A stretch of DNA of 64,000 nucleotides from Megamerina dolium (lineage: Eukaryota; Arthropoda; Insecta; Diptera; Megamerinidae), in contig OY978528.1 in the NCBI GenBank assembly GCA_963854835.1, positions 31,417,335-31,481,334 of the forward strand. The letters run 5' to 3'. Made by a program: the position numbers and the translations under genes. The notes under the pieces were generated by a model. It ran no database searches and was not told the DNA's origin. It worked only from the letters and a program-made list of their open reading frames with translations. The first letter of the stretch is position 1, and each line of letters starts with the position of its first letter. Positions 36,868 to 48,680 of the stretch are shown one piece after another.

Positions 36868-37381
36868 TTAATATGCTGGACGATGACCATGCGATGGAGC
36901 AACTAAAATTGGTCCAGCTAATTTGTTGTCCCTTACTGCACTCGACGCTGCAGCGGCAGCTCCTGAAGTAGCTTGATTGGGCGCAGAGTAGGAAGGGGCG
37001 GCAACTGGTGCCCCATATGGAGCAGCAGGAACTGGAGCAGGACCATAAGAAGGAGCAGGACCATAAGAAGGAGCAGGACCATAAGAAGGAGCAGGACCAT
37101 AAGAAGGAGCGTGGATGGTATGTACACTAACGGCGGGTTGCAATTGAATGGCATATCCTGCAATCACTGGTCCACCATATGCAGAACGACCAGGCGCACC
37201 ATAATGTGATGCATTTGTAGCAGCGATGAGAACAGCCAAAGCAATCTAAAATGCAAACGTAACAATAAGATTAATTATAATTCCGTACAAGCACTATTTA
37301 AATAGTGCCAAGTTTGTTAATAGCAATCAAGGATATGTACGTATGTTATATATAGAAAATACTTACAAGGAATTTGTACAT
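36868..37381 (-). CDS. Chorion protein, s18-like (extra gene 3)
   Basis: A secreted eggshell-type protein of 130 residues. Exon 1 (37367-37381) encodes MYKFL and exon 2 (36868-37245) continues IALAVLIAATNAS. The N-terminal mature part includes YGGPVIAGYAIQLQPAVSV, which resembles the start of Drosophila s18 (Gly-Gly-Tyr-Ala-Tyr-x-Val-Gln-Pro-Ala). Four perfect APSYGP hexapeptide repeats follow (18-bp DNA unit, about 37035-37110), then an Ala/Ser block and an end in Arg-Pro-Ala-Tyr. It is the first gene of the cluster in transcription order. It may be the true s18 orthologue or a paralogue. TATA and TCACGT lie upstream. Confidence 0.82.
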
Positions 37382-37462
37382 TTTGTAAAGTATTATTTTG
37401 ATTTTTGTGATCAATGTTTGCTTAGAATATATAACTAATACAATTCGTATGACTTTCAAAAG

Positions 37463-37508
37463 TTTATATACTAACTTAAGGCATTTGTGTGCTCATTCAA
37501 ATACGTGA
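37463..37508 (-). promoter_or_regulatory. s18-like (extra gene 3) promoter: TATA plus TCACGT
   Basis: A - strand TATATAAA at 37463-37470 and TCACGTA with the hexamer at 37503-37508, 32 bp upstream. Confidence 0.84.
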
Positions 37509-37509
37509 C

Positions 37510-39116
37510 AAATGCAATGAATGAAAATTGTTGGTGGTGGTTTTTTTTCTCTTAGGCAAGTGAATTATGCTTTTGTTTTTATTTAATATTCGGTTAAAAC
37601 CTGTCCAAACAGAGAGTCATTATGCAGGCAAATGTGTGGTTCCATTGTGAGTTACTGATTTTTGAATTATATAAAATATATACTTATAATAATAATTAAA
37701 TAATATCAATTAAATAATTTTACACACAAACATACTTAAGTGGTTCGTATTATGAAATGAATACCTGTAAGTTAAGTATTGCATATTATACATACATGAT
37801 TCTATAGTAACATATTCAAATAATCATGGCAGCGTATTACAAACGATGTTGTTATTAGAACAGAACTGGACTGAATTAAGTTGAACATCTCAGTAAATGT
37901 TAAAACTTGGAAATAACACTTTTTACAAATTTGATTATTGAGCTCTTTGCAAAGAAACAATTTGATAATGCACCGTTTGTAATTCGACGTAAAATCTAGT
38001 GTCAAATGCTTTTTTGATACACTTGAGTAGTTATAAAGCAGGAGTGCAAGCAAATGAAACCTCCCCTGGAGTCAGAATATATTTTTGAGTTGAGCCTAAA
38101 TTTAATCCTGTCATTAACGACGCTTCTTTTCAAAGAATAGCACATGTAGCATATAGTGATATATTTATTATTTACAGTTATGTTCTTTAATAACTTCAAT
38201 AACATAAAATATTTAACAGTATAACCTATACAGCTTGAGCTCATATTGTAAATATTTTTATACAATTATTACGACTTCAAAGCTAACAATGATTAAATAT
38301 TTACATAACACTATAAAATATTCAAATACAATAACATCCTAGAAAATTGTCCAGAATCAACAAGAAATATAACAACAACAACAACAGCATTCATTCAATA
38401 ATAAATAATTGGTACAATACGAGGCGGAAATATCTATACTGACATTTTGAATTTCATACGTAGTAACAGCAGACAGTCAAATCATTCGGTGCGAAATGTT
38501 TTCTTATTGGCATAAAAACAAGCGAAATTTAATGCAGTTAACGCCAATTACGCTTGTGACTCGTTATAGGTCGTCAGTAAAAAAAAGCACGCACAAGAAC
38601 ATCAAACCATGAATGATGCATTTACAATAATTTTTTGTGATTGTTATTTAAGATCAATCGAGGCTTCGTTTTTATTGCTGCGAGCCCAAATTGTTAGAAT
38701 TACAATTAAGTTGTTGAGTACAGAAACCACATGAGTGAATTTAATTAATTTAATTACTATACTTTTTACTCAATTCAATGGTTCATAAATGGCTATTAAC
38801 CTGCTTCGAAAATAAATTTGATTTCGGTTACCGGATTTTATTGTAGTAGCGTGAAAAGGTTTCGATTATGGTGCCAGTAAAATTCAGTATGAGCAAAAAA
38901 TCTTCTATAGCCAGCAAAGCCCTTAAGCTGAAGCTCCATACCAGATTTTTCAGACGTTGGGTCTTTCGAAGTCGTTCGGCTTTCAAGCATATCAGGCTTT
39001 ACATGCTTTCAGGCGAGCAACTCCACATCTAACTTTTCGCGCATTTCTACGAAATTTGATATTTCGCAGTCAATATTTTTAAAAATTTTCATTATGACTA
39101 CTATTCTTAAGGATGA
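37510..39116. other. Gene-free spacer upstream of the chorion cluster
   Basis: AT-rich sequence with no supported gene. A less AT-rich patch at about 38870-39050 looks like decayed repeat material but matches nothing I recognise. This is the flank beyond the first chorion gene. Confidence 0.65.
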
Positions 39117-39130
39117 GGACAAATGAGATA

Positions 39131-39408
39131 AAAAAAAAAATATGTGGCACTTAAAGCCCCAAAGGGCTCATTGGCCGAGCTTCTCTTCCATTACTGTTGT
39201 GCGTCTTAAATTTTGGACAGTATTAGAATGGACCTACTTATTTTAGCCGGTTCCGAACGGCAGAACACTTGTGACATCACTTTTTCTGAGCTTTGTCACA
39301 GAGTTCTTTTTTAGAAGCTTTTTCATCGCAAGTTGTTACTGTCGGAAGAATTGCCAATTGCTTGCCGACAGGTGGGTACCGTTCGAAAGAAAAATCTTTT
39401 CTTTCAAC
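39131..39408 (-). mobile_element. tRNA-derived SINE, 5'-truncated copy 3
   Basis: The same SINE body as at 5506-5896 and 40591-40944, on the - strand, with an A-rich 3' tail at 39131-39140. The tRNA-like head is missing and the copy breaks off in the body, as expected for incomplete reverse transcription. The 14-bp repeat GGACAAATGAGATA at 39117-39130 and 39409-39422 is a perfect target-site duplication, so it inserted already truncated. Confidence 0.93.
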
Positions 39409-39422
39409 GGACAAATGAGATA

Positions 39423-40579
39423 TTGACTAAAAATGCTGGTTCGATTAAACTGATATTTTTCCATTTAATTTCAATGGATTCAGTACTTTTGTTCAACTTT
39501 CGCATATTAATTTTCATATAATGAAAATGTTTCCTTGTGTTTTGTCGTCTGAAATAGTATGTGTAACATTTTTTTCAAATATGTATGATAAGTGATATCG
39601 ATTACAAATTGCCATAATCATATTCAGCAGCACCAGCAAGATAATGGAATAGCTTCCACATAATTGCAATAAATCATTTTTTCAGGCTTGAGTGCATAAA
39701 CGTAATAACAATTAAATTTCAGCATAATAATGGCATAAATATGACATTTATCAAATTATTTGGAAGATAAATATCACTACTACGTATGTTCGACCACACG
39801 TTGCTGATGCACAACTTTGACATCGCAAATATTTTCTGTATCTATGGGCAATTCTTGCGGTAGTAACAATTTGTAATGAAAACGCTTCTAAATAAAACTC
39901 TATGACAAAGCTAAGAAAAAGTAATTTCATAACGTAACCGGTTAATAGAAGTAAGTCCCTTCTAATAATGTCAAAAAATTAATTGACTTCCAATAATAAT
40001 CTGCTAAAAAGTATAAAAATTGCGTTTTGAAACTTTTTACTTCAAACTTCTTACGTTACAGACCAAATTTCGGCTACCCAGAATCTATAAAAAGCAAGCT
40101 TGACCAGAAAATATTCATATGAGTACGAAAGCAAACTCTTTTAGAGGTCAGAAACCGAATGGGTAAGCAATCTGCAATGTTAATTTCGTACAAATTAGAT
40201 TTAGATGATTTAAGTGAAGCCATGTTGACTCATGACAAAAATTTAATTAAATTGTACGTGTTATTAGAATAAATTCTATCAAAAAACTTAAACTTAAAAA
40301 AGTTATCTATCAAAAACGGACCTGGAATAACGTAAACGTAGGTTGTTAATCTATAAAAATAATTTGTTCTAAAACGCCTATTTTCTTCTCAACTCTTCTA
40401 TGCATTGTGTGAAGGTCTTACAAGAATATTAAAATTCGCAAGAAATTGACAATTAAAGATTTTAAAAATAAACTAGCAAAACGAATGAGTTCCTTAAATA
40501 CTGCCAAGGCAGTTTAAATGTATGTATTAGAGCCTGAAATAACGGGTAGTAAAACCAAAAATTGATATTTGAAAACCGA
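39423..40579. other. Gene-free interval between two SINE copies
   Basis: AT-rich sequence with no gene, RNA or repeat that I can support. Confidence 0.7.
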
Positions 40580-40590
40580 ATTGGCACTTG

Positions 40591-40944
40591 TAGTGGGTGC
40601 CGTAGCTCAGTGGTTAGTGTGTTGGCCTTCTGATCTATAAGTCGTAGTTCAATCCCCGGCTGATGGATGACAAATTGAATATCGAAAAGATTTTTCTTTC
40701 GAACGGTACCCACCTGTCGGCAAGCAATTGGCAATTCTTCCGACAGTAACAACTTGCCATGAAAAACTTCTAAAAGAACTCTGTGACAAAGCTCATAAAA
40801 AGTACTGTTACAAGGGTTCTGCCGTTCGGAACCGGCTAAAATAAGTAGGTCCCTTCTATTACTGTCCAAATTTAACACGCATAACAGTAATGGAATGGAG
40901 CCCTTCGGGGCCTTAAGTGCCACAAATTTATTTATTTATTTTTT
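40591..40944 (+). mobile_element. tRNA-derived SINE, full-length copy 2
   Basis: A + strand copy with a tRNA-like head (A box TAGCTCAGTGG, B-box-like AGTTCAATCCC), the shared body containing GGTACCCACCTGTCGGCAAG, and a TTTA-repeat tail. Flanks ATTGGCACTTG (40580-40590) and ATTGGAACTTG (40945-40955) form an 11-bp target duplication with one mismatch. The head and body match copy 1, but the 3' tail module is the one shared with copy 3. Confidence 0.93.
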
Positions 40945-41092
40945 ATTGGAACTTGCAAAAATGAACAACTACCCAAATTAAAAGACGAAAAAAGAAAATG
41001 TTTCAGGAATATTTATACTTTTGTCAATATTTTCCTGTAGAGACGTTTTTTTCAATAGCTTATTGACAGTTGAAAGTATTAACTGTCATTAA

Positions 41093-41359
41093 TCTTCTTA
41101 CTCCATCAATGTGATTAAAGACAGAGTTGTTATTACCGCATTTAATATTGCGAGGAAGTTATCGGAGCAACAGCTAGTTAAGTCAAAACAATTAGAAGAA
41201 TTAGAGGAAGAAACTATTAAAGACATAGAAGAAAAAGTAAGCACAACCAACATGATAAACTTCAATATAGGCACGACTCGTAAAGCCATGCAAAAATTTA
41301 CAAGGAGTTTTCAGGAAATAAATACTTTTACGGTGACGAATAACACTAAAGATTTATAA
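41093..41359 (+). other. Unrecognised open frame, Lys/Glu-rich
   Basis: An open frame from a stop at 41090 to the stop at 41357-41359. It encodes a hydrophilic, helix-prone stretch (KQLEELEEETIKDIEEK) and has no ATG near its start. It could be an exon with a GTAAGC donor at 41238, or a relic of a mobile element. I do not recognise it, and coding status is unproven. Confidence 0.2.
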
Positions 41360-42558
41360 TTATTAATCCTTTACTATTTTTTTAAATCTTATGTAAATAC
41401 AATCGTAAAAAAATTTTGTTTGTTAGTTGCAAATTTCAGTCTACGGTACGTACCATAAATCATAGTAAATCAATGTTTTTTATTTGATTGTGGTAAATTT
41501 CATGAAATAATTTCGATCATCAATTTTAATCGATGAAAAAGTTATTAAAGGGTTAATAAAATACGCCCACTGTGCATCTGTGTTATTAATTAATTGTTCT
41601 GAAAATCACACATACATACATTCATGTTGTGAAATAAGAATTTCAATCGAATTCTTAATGCAATTTATTTGTGTGCAAAAAAAGCACAAACTCTTGCATT
41701 CTACACACATTTCTGCTATGCTGGTAAAATTTATATACAAAAACAAAAAATAACGATAATTATTAAAAATAAAAAACATTAAAAACAAAATATTTAAAAA
41801 TAAATAAATAATAACAATAATAATAATGGCAGTATTTATTATTAATTTATTGTTTAATAAACAAATTGTACGAAATGAATAACCATTACAATGCAGCTCC
41901 CGCCCCACTAAGCTAGAAACATCAATATGCAGACACAAGCAAAATAGTGTCTACATTCATGCACACTTATATTGACGGAAATAAATTGATGTATAGTATA
42001 TATGTATGTATGTAGGTATATTAAATAATATGAAGTAAAACTCGAGAATACTCGCATACAATACTTACGAAAAGCGGATCTCAAAAATGACATTCTATTC
42101 AAGTACACGACCCAATTTTCATGGAGCATGTGCTAGTTTGAATAATGCTGTCAAGTGTATACATCTGTCGAGTACATGGTGAAGGTTAAACCATGAACTC
42201 CAATTTGTACTTTGATGATAATTGTGAAAATGATGATGCTTACAAAGCCAACGGAAATTATCAAGAATATTTATTCGCATAAAAAATAGAAACAAATTCA
42301 TATACAAGTTGCATATTTGCTAATAGAAATATCATTGCATACGTATAGGCTTTTCTTCATAACATCATCAGCTGATGGATGGAATTGCATAATATCTTGA
42401 TCTGAGGCACGTTCTAATTGCAGTAACGAAAGAACGAAACAAACACTAATGTCAGATACAATTTATGAAAGATCACTTATTCAAGTCCAATGGTAATACT
42501 TAATATTCAGTTTTAAAAGAAAATTCAACGTTAACGGCAACTTTGATTTATTTCAATT
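41360..42558. other. Gene-free interval before the small peptide gene
   Basis: Very AT-rich, with AAT/TAA triplet runs around 41750-41860. A palindromic CATCAGCTGATG lies at 42366-42377, about 180 bp before the small peptide gene. No other feature is seen. Confidence 0.7.
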
Positions 42559-42765
42559 ATGTTCAGTCTTCAAGTTGCAGTAAGTTCGGTAGTAATTTTT
42601 TGCTTAATTTTCGACTATTACTCCTTGCATTTTGTCTTGCAGCTCATCAAAGGCATTGCCATGATGCTATTTGTATTCCAAAGCATATCAGCATCACTCG
42701 ATGCTGAATCGGATGCAGATTGCAGTGAAAGTGTGGCAGCAGACGATTGTGGTTGTGGAAAATGA
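42559..42765 (+). CDS. Small secreted acidic peptide
   Basis: Exon 1 (42559-42579) encodes MFSLQVA. A 63-nt intron with GTAAGT donor and CTTGCAG acceptor follows, then exon 2 (42643-42765), giving 47 residues. The first ~25 residues form a hydrophobic signal peptide (IKGIAMMLFVFQSISA). The mature peptide is about 22 residues, rich in Asp/Glu/Ser, with three Cys near the end (CSES... and CGCGK). A poly(A) signal AATAAA is at 42845-42850. The intron is a multiple of three with no stop, so retention would give 68 residues. No family is recognised. The gene converges with EDRF1. Confidence 0.6.
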   Translation: MFSLQVAVSSVVIFCLIFDYYSLHFVLQLIKGIAMMLFVFQSISASLDAESDADCSESVAADDCGCGK

Positions 42766-43073
42766 GATTAGATTGAGTAACAATATCCCTGCTTTCATAC
42801 ATACACCCAAAAGAAATTCAATTAAATATATGTAATTGATATTCAATAAAATTTTTTATTTTATTTGGAATAAATTAGCTTAACATATTACCATTGAATA
42901 ACTAAATAGTATATTATACGTATAACTAAGAAAACGACAAAGAGAAAAGCAAGTAACTTCAAAAATATTTAGTACAGATTCTATACTGAGTATGTATGTT
43001 ATTCATTATTACAATTATTTTGTTTTATATGTATCGTATATGTGTAACACGTCTATTAGTAATTGTACTGTAG

Positions 43074-46000
43074 CTATTTATGCTCAGCAGCGGTTCTATA
43101 TGTTTGCTCCAACTCATTCAGTTTCTCCAATAGCTTCATAAAACGTTGTGCTAAGTCAATTACTTGTACTGATTTCTGATCGCCTGTTGCTTTCTTAATC
43201 GTTAAGGTTTCTAAATACATTTTCTTATAGAGCTCTGATAATTTTTTCGGATCCTTACCGCTCAACAATAGTTTGATAAGCGTTTTTAATAAGTATTGCA
43301 AGCGATTTTCGAACAGTAGCATATGGTTGAAGAATTCCTCCTCATTAATTGTTTGACTATATTGTTGAGTAGTACTATTGTTGTCTTTCGAATTACACAC
43401 TGCATTTTCGAAAATTATTTTCGAATTGAGGCATACTGCTAAGGCAGATTGTATATGCTTAATTTTTTGTACACTATTGGAAGAATCTACAAAAAACAAA
43501 ACAAAAACAATAGAAATGCATACAAGTACAATTAACTAATATGTACGTACTCTCAGCTAGAAACTCATGTAAAGATATACGTTCCAGTTGTACCACCAAT
43601 AAATCTCCCGACTCTTTGAGACCTTCCAAAATATTGGCAGCTTTCTCATAATGATGTTTGGACAATTGTATTGTGACTTTTGGTAATACAGCCAGCTCCG
43701 AGCAATTATTTCTTAGCTGGCTATAGTGGAATGATGCGATTCTGTGGAATAATCAGTGAAGAATTTAAATTATGTTGCATCAAAATGAAATGAAAGCATG
43801 CACATACCTCTTGTGTATTAAGCCAGAACGATAAATATAGAGTACTTGTCGTGAACCGGCATGTTCAACATCACATAGTTTTAGAGATTTTTGCAAAAGA
43901 TCTAAAACTTCCTTTTCCAATTCGTTGGTTGTTCCGACCTCTTCGGTTGTACTACAATCCTGTAATTGTTTAGCCAATGTAAATGTAGCCGTTGATAGTT
44001 CCCAATTGACTAAATCCCATAGTTCGGCATTACATTTGCGTGATCCTAATACATCTTTAGCCTTTTCATAATTTATGAAAGCTTCATGGTAAAATTTCTT
44101 TTGCTTTTGTACGAAATTAATGCTGCAAGTTCAAAATAATTTCACTTAACCATCATTGCATACGTAAATAGTTAATGCATACTTACTTTTCATCGGGCAG
44201 TAGTAAATGTGCACGAAAACGCATAAATCGTCCCATATTACAATAGAGAAAAGCCAAATTAACGTTATCCTGCACTTCAGTGAAGGCGGTTATGCCCCGT
44301 TTTAGACAATCATATGACTTCATCGCCAAATCAATATAGGTTGGCTCCTCTTTGGGCTTTTCACTTTCATCGTGTTCACTTGTTGAATTACTTGTATCGC
44401 TCACATTTTCCATTACCTTAGCATATTCCTCTAAAAGAATTCAAACATAATATGGCGTAATTACAGACCAGTTTTACAATTGTCACCACAAACTAGGAAC
44501 AACTATTAGCTATCGTCAGGGAAGGTCATCATTTTGTGTGAAAGAAAAATGAATAAATGTTTAGACTACATTCGGACCTATCACTGGTTAAATGATACCT
44601 AGTTACGGTCATCTTCTTTAGAGTTGGTTTAAATTTTTTTATGGAAAAGGAGCATATGTGTGGCTTCAGACCTGGTAAATCTACCATCGACCAAATTTTC
44701 ACACTGGGCCAAATCCTGGAGAAGACCCAAGAAAAACAGATCGACACACACCACCTATTTGTTGATTATAAAGCCGCTTTCGACAGTCCGGTAAGGGATT
44801 ACCTCTACGCAACAATGTCTGAGTTCGGTATTCCTGCAAAGCTCATTCGACTTTGTAGAATGACACTGCATAACTCCCGTTGTGCAGTGGAAATTGGGAA
44901 GGACCTCTCTGCACCGTTTAATATCGAACGGGGTTTCAGACAAGGTGATTCGTTATCGTGCGATTTCTTCAATCTTATTATGGAGAAAATAATACGAGCT
45001 GCTGATCTACGACATAATGGCACTATCTTCAACAAAAGTGTCATGCTGTTAGCGTATGCCGACGATATTGACATAATCAGCATGAACACGCGAGCAGTCA
45101 GTGCAGCATTCTCAGAGTTAGAAAGACAGTCGCGTCGGATGGGTCTTACGGTGAACGAGGGCAACACGAAGTATCTAGTGTCAACAAACAAAGAGTCCCG
45201 GCGTCTTGGACAGCACGTCACTGTTGACAACTACGCTTTTGAAGTAGTAAGGGACTTTGTCTATCTTGGAACCAGCATTAACAGCAGTAATGACGTCAAC
45301 CTGGAGATATTGCGAAGGATCACTCTTGCAAACAGGTGATACTATGGGCTAAGTTAGCAATTGAGAAGTCGAGCTCTCTCTCGAAAAAGGAAAACTACAC
45401 TCTACAAGTCTCTCATCATGCCTGTCCTAACACATGGCGCTGAAGCCTGGACAATTTCCACCTCGGATGAGCGAATGCTTGGAGTTTTCGAGAGAAAAGT
45501 CCTACGCAAGATCTTTGGACCTATTTGCGTTGGTGGCGAGTAGCGAATAAGGTACGAGCTGCATGCCGATATTGACATAGTAAAGCGCATCAAAATCCAG
45601 CGGCTGCGCTGGCTAGGTCATGTCGAGCGAATGGAAGAACACGCTCCAGCTAAGAAGGTATTATATTCGGAACCCGCTGGAGGACGACGCAGAAGAGGAA
45701 GATCTAACCTCCGGTGGAAAGACCAAGTACTGGAGAACCTGACGGCGCTTGGAATTTCTAACTGGCGCCAGCTAGCGAAGAACAGAGATGGCTGGCGAAG
45801 CATATTATATTCGGCCTAAATCGATTATTCGGTTGTTATGGCCACATAAGTAAGTAAGTAAGTAAGTAAAGGAGCATATGTGACAGAGTATTGAAAAGAA
45901 TTTACCTTGTGCCCAATACATGTACTTAAGTCCGAGCTCGTTACGCACATTACCCAAACGACGCATTAGCTCGTGAATCGCTTCATCATCGCCCGACAAT

Positions 46001-48680
46001 GGGTTTTCAGCTACATACTCCAAAGCCTGCTCATAGCACTTACAACTTGATACCATAAGGTGTTCAATATTTTTTAATGGTTTTACCAAATCACTCATAT
46101 CATCTGTTTTAAAATGACAATTAAGTATAGAAACATAAGTGATTACATAATTCGATAATTGTCACACATGCATACATACCACCATTTAAGTCTTTTTCCA
46201 ATTCTTTCAGTATATTCACATCATGTTCATTCTCCTCTTCGAATTGTGCTATATAATCGTCAATTGTATCCCAATTCTTTGCCATTTGAACTAAGCAATC
46301 GCCCGCACGGCCCAACAAACAACTCTTTTGCGATACAATCGTGGACATATACTTAATAACCACTTGTTGGCAACGAAAAGACATGTAAATTGCCTTCAAG
46401 CAGTAACCATATTTTTGTATAACGTAATTGTATTCCGCAAAGGTGGCATATACCAGACATGCCTTTTCAATCAGCAACAATTTCAGATGAACATTCCATG
46501 AGCCGAATAATTGAGAATTAAAACTGACAGCAACATGACGATTCTGTATTTGATTTTGCCCGTTTGTCGGACTACATTCGTTGAGTTCATTAGCTTTGCT
46601 GCGCTGCTTAAATTTCGGGGTTTTAACTTTTTGCTCTTTTTCCGTTTCATTGTAAGGCTCATCATCTTCCAACTCACTACTAGATTCCTTTTGAAGACTT
46701 TCATAGGGCAGCGGAATGGGTTTGAATGGCTTAGCCATATTTGGATGTTGTTCCTCATGAAGAATTCGTTGCTTTTCATCATCTTTAGCGCGTGCCTCAG
46801 TTTCCTTGATAAAATTCTCTTCGCTTGAGTTAAAGTACTGTAAACACGATATGCCGGCACTAATATGTTCCAGCGCTATGCGACAACGCTCTTCGGTGGT
46901 GGCATTTAGCGGCGATGGTGCACGTGTGGAACGCTTGCTATTTTGTTCACAATTTAATTCTTTCAGCGTGTCGCAAATATTCTTTATAGCAAAACTATTC
47001 TGTAGTTGAGAATTATCACTTAGCTCTTTATTGAAATCATTGTAATTTTCTTCATCAGCGTCATCATCTACAGCACTATTATCATTATCTCCATAGAATT
47101 CATCCTCTTCATACACAGATTGCGTATCAGAATCGTCGGATATATCGAATTTAGGTGATTTAGGATCAATGCCAGCAGGCACATGCAGATCTGAGAGTAT
47201 ATAATGGGATGAGGTAACAATCTGTGGATACTTTTCCTTCGGTAATAGCTTGATGCAATTATCCAATAACGCCCTAATGCTACCAGCCGTTTTGGGTGTT
47301 ATTCGTGTGGCAGTGTTCTTCATATTTCTTGCTACGCTATACAAAAGCATTGCTACCGGCACAGTAAAAGGATTGCCCTGCTTCTCATCGCAATTACTTG
47401 ATCCCGTTTGATTTTTACACAGTGTCGTCAAGTCATATAGCTTTACCACATCATCATTGCGCCCTTTGAAAAGCCAATAGGTGTGTCCCGATTTGGTTGC
47501 ATTCGCCTTTAGAAAAGCCAGTATGTTCTGTGCCACATTACGCACTACTTGTGGTGAAAACTGTGAATCCTCCAAGTAAGGCAGATCTTCAGTTTTAATT
47601 ATTTCATATTTTTGTACGATCCCATCCAAATGATAGCACATCACTACTTCGGGCACATTACACATTAGATTATCCAGCCAATAGTCAATACCAGTCAATA
47701 CGTTAATTGGCTTTGCCATATCACGTAAACGTAAACTAATACATGGTCTATTGGGTCCACCAAATATAGGCATATCGGTGCCGATAAGCATACGTATGTC
47801 TTCAAATGTCCAAACCACATTACGATTAAAGACATGACTCGATTTCGGATCAGGCACATTTTCTTCGATTTTCGGTTCTGGTAATACAGGAGCCGTGATC
47901 GGCAAAGACTGACGCACCTCCTGCACTTGCTGTACCGGCGACTCGGTACTTGAAAAAGAATCCACACCAGATTGCTTTAGGCTAGCATACAGAAATTTTG
48001 ATAGTAAATTTTTGGTTTGTATTGCCTCACGTGATTTGTCTTTTAAACAAAAATTATGATCTTTTTCGCCATAAGCAAGTACTTGTTCCAGTATAAACGT
48101 ACGCAGCCACTTCCAATCATCATCCGCCTTACGTAACAAATACTTTTGTATATCGAACTCATCCAAAAGGAGTGTATTCCCAACCTTATGAACAATCATG
48201 CTAATGGCACTTTTTGAGGTATATGGCAGCTTTAGAAGCCTTTTTATATTCTCAGCATCTGAAACAACATCAACTTCCCCAACACAATCCGGAAACATAT
48301 GTGCCATACGGAAACTGAGCACCACGTACATAAAGATACCATTAATTCGAGGAGTAAATACATTCAACAGCTTAATACGAGTTTACCTGGCAAATCCTGA
48401 AGATTGATACAAGGCCTGATGCAAACCATAGCCATTGTCAGATGTTGTTAACCAATTAGACGGAGGCAAATTCAGATTTGTGTTACATTCCAAGCGATTA
48501 AAATTGGCTGGCACCTCCACTGCCGAATATTTTACCACTGCCTTGGATTTAACTGCCTCTATAAGCTCATGTGGCCCCACATTTTGGCATATTTCAATCT
48601 GCAGTAATTGTTAAAACCAAACTCACAATATGTTGACATTAAATTAATTCATTACTCACTTCGTCACCACTATCAGTCAT
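43074..48680 (-). CDS. EDRF1-like protein (erythroid differentiation-related factor 1 family)
   Basis: Eight exons join in frame on the - strand: 48660-48680, 48387-48598, 46180-48314, 45906-46103, 44187-44430, 43808-44122, 43551-43741 and 43074-43486. They total 3729 nt, or 1242 residues, about the length of human EDRF1. The N-terminal third holds the conserved block with WTFEDIRMLIGTDMPIFGG and the segment around NVLTGIDYWLDNLM. An acidic, low-complexity middle follows, then a helical repeat (TPR-like) C-terminal half. EDRF1 is a conserved nuclear-type protein linked in mammals to globin gene control; its fly role is not established. The intron between 44431 and 45905 carries a LINE insertion. 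An E-box/TGTCAAA pair lies upstream. Confidence 0.93.
44661..45866 (+). mobile_element. 5'-truncated LINE with reverse transcriptase remnant
   Basis: A non-LTR retrotransposon in sense orientation to the + strand, antisense within an EDRF1 intron. The frame starts inside the reverse transcriptase (GFRPGKSTIDQIF), includes the catalytic YADD at about 45056-45067 and a C-terminal region ending at the TAA at 45817-45819. Three in-frame stops (45337, 45355, 45541) interrupt an otherwise unshifted frame, so it cannot make the protein. The tail is a GTAA repeat. The 15-bp repeat AAAGGAGCATATGTG at 44646-44660 and 45867-45881 is a perfect target-site duplication. The exact clade is not assigned. Confidence 0.95.

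Noticed and set aside
21484..37381. Generic low-complexity cuticle protein cluster
   Set aside because: First impression only. The s16, s19 and s15 matches, gene order, TCACGT promoters and position next to Prm identify it as the chorion locus.
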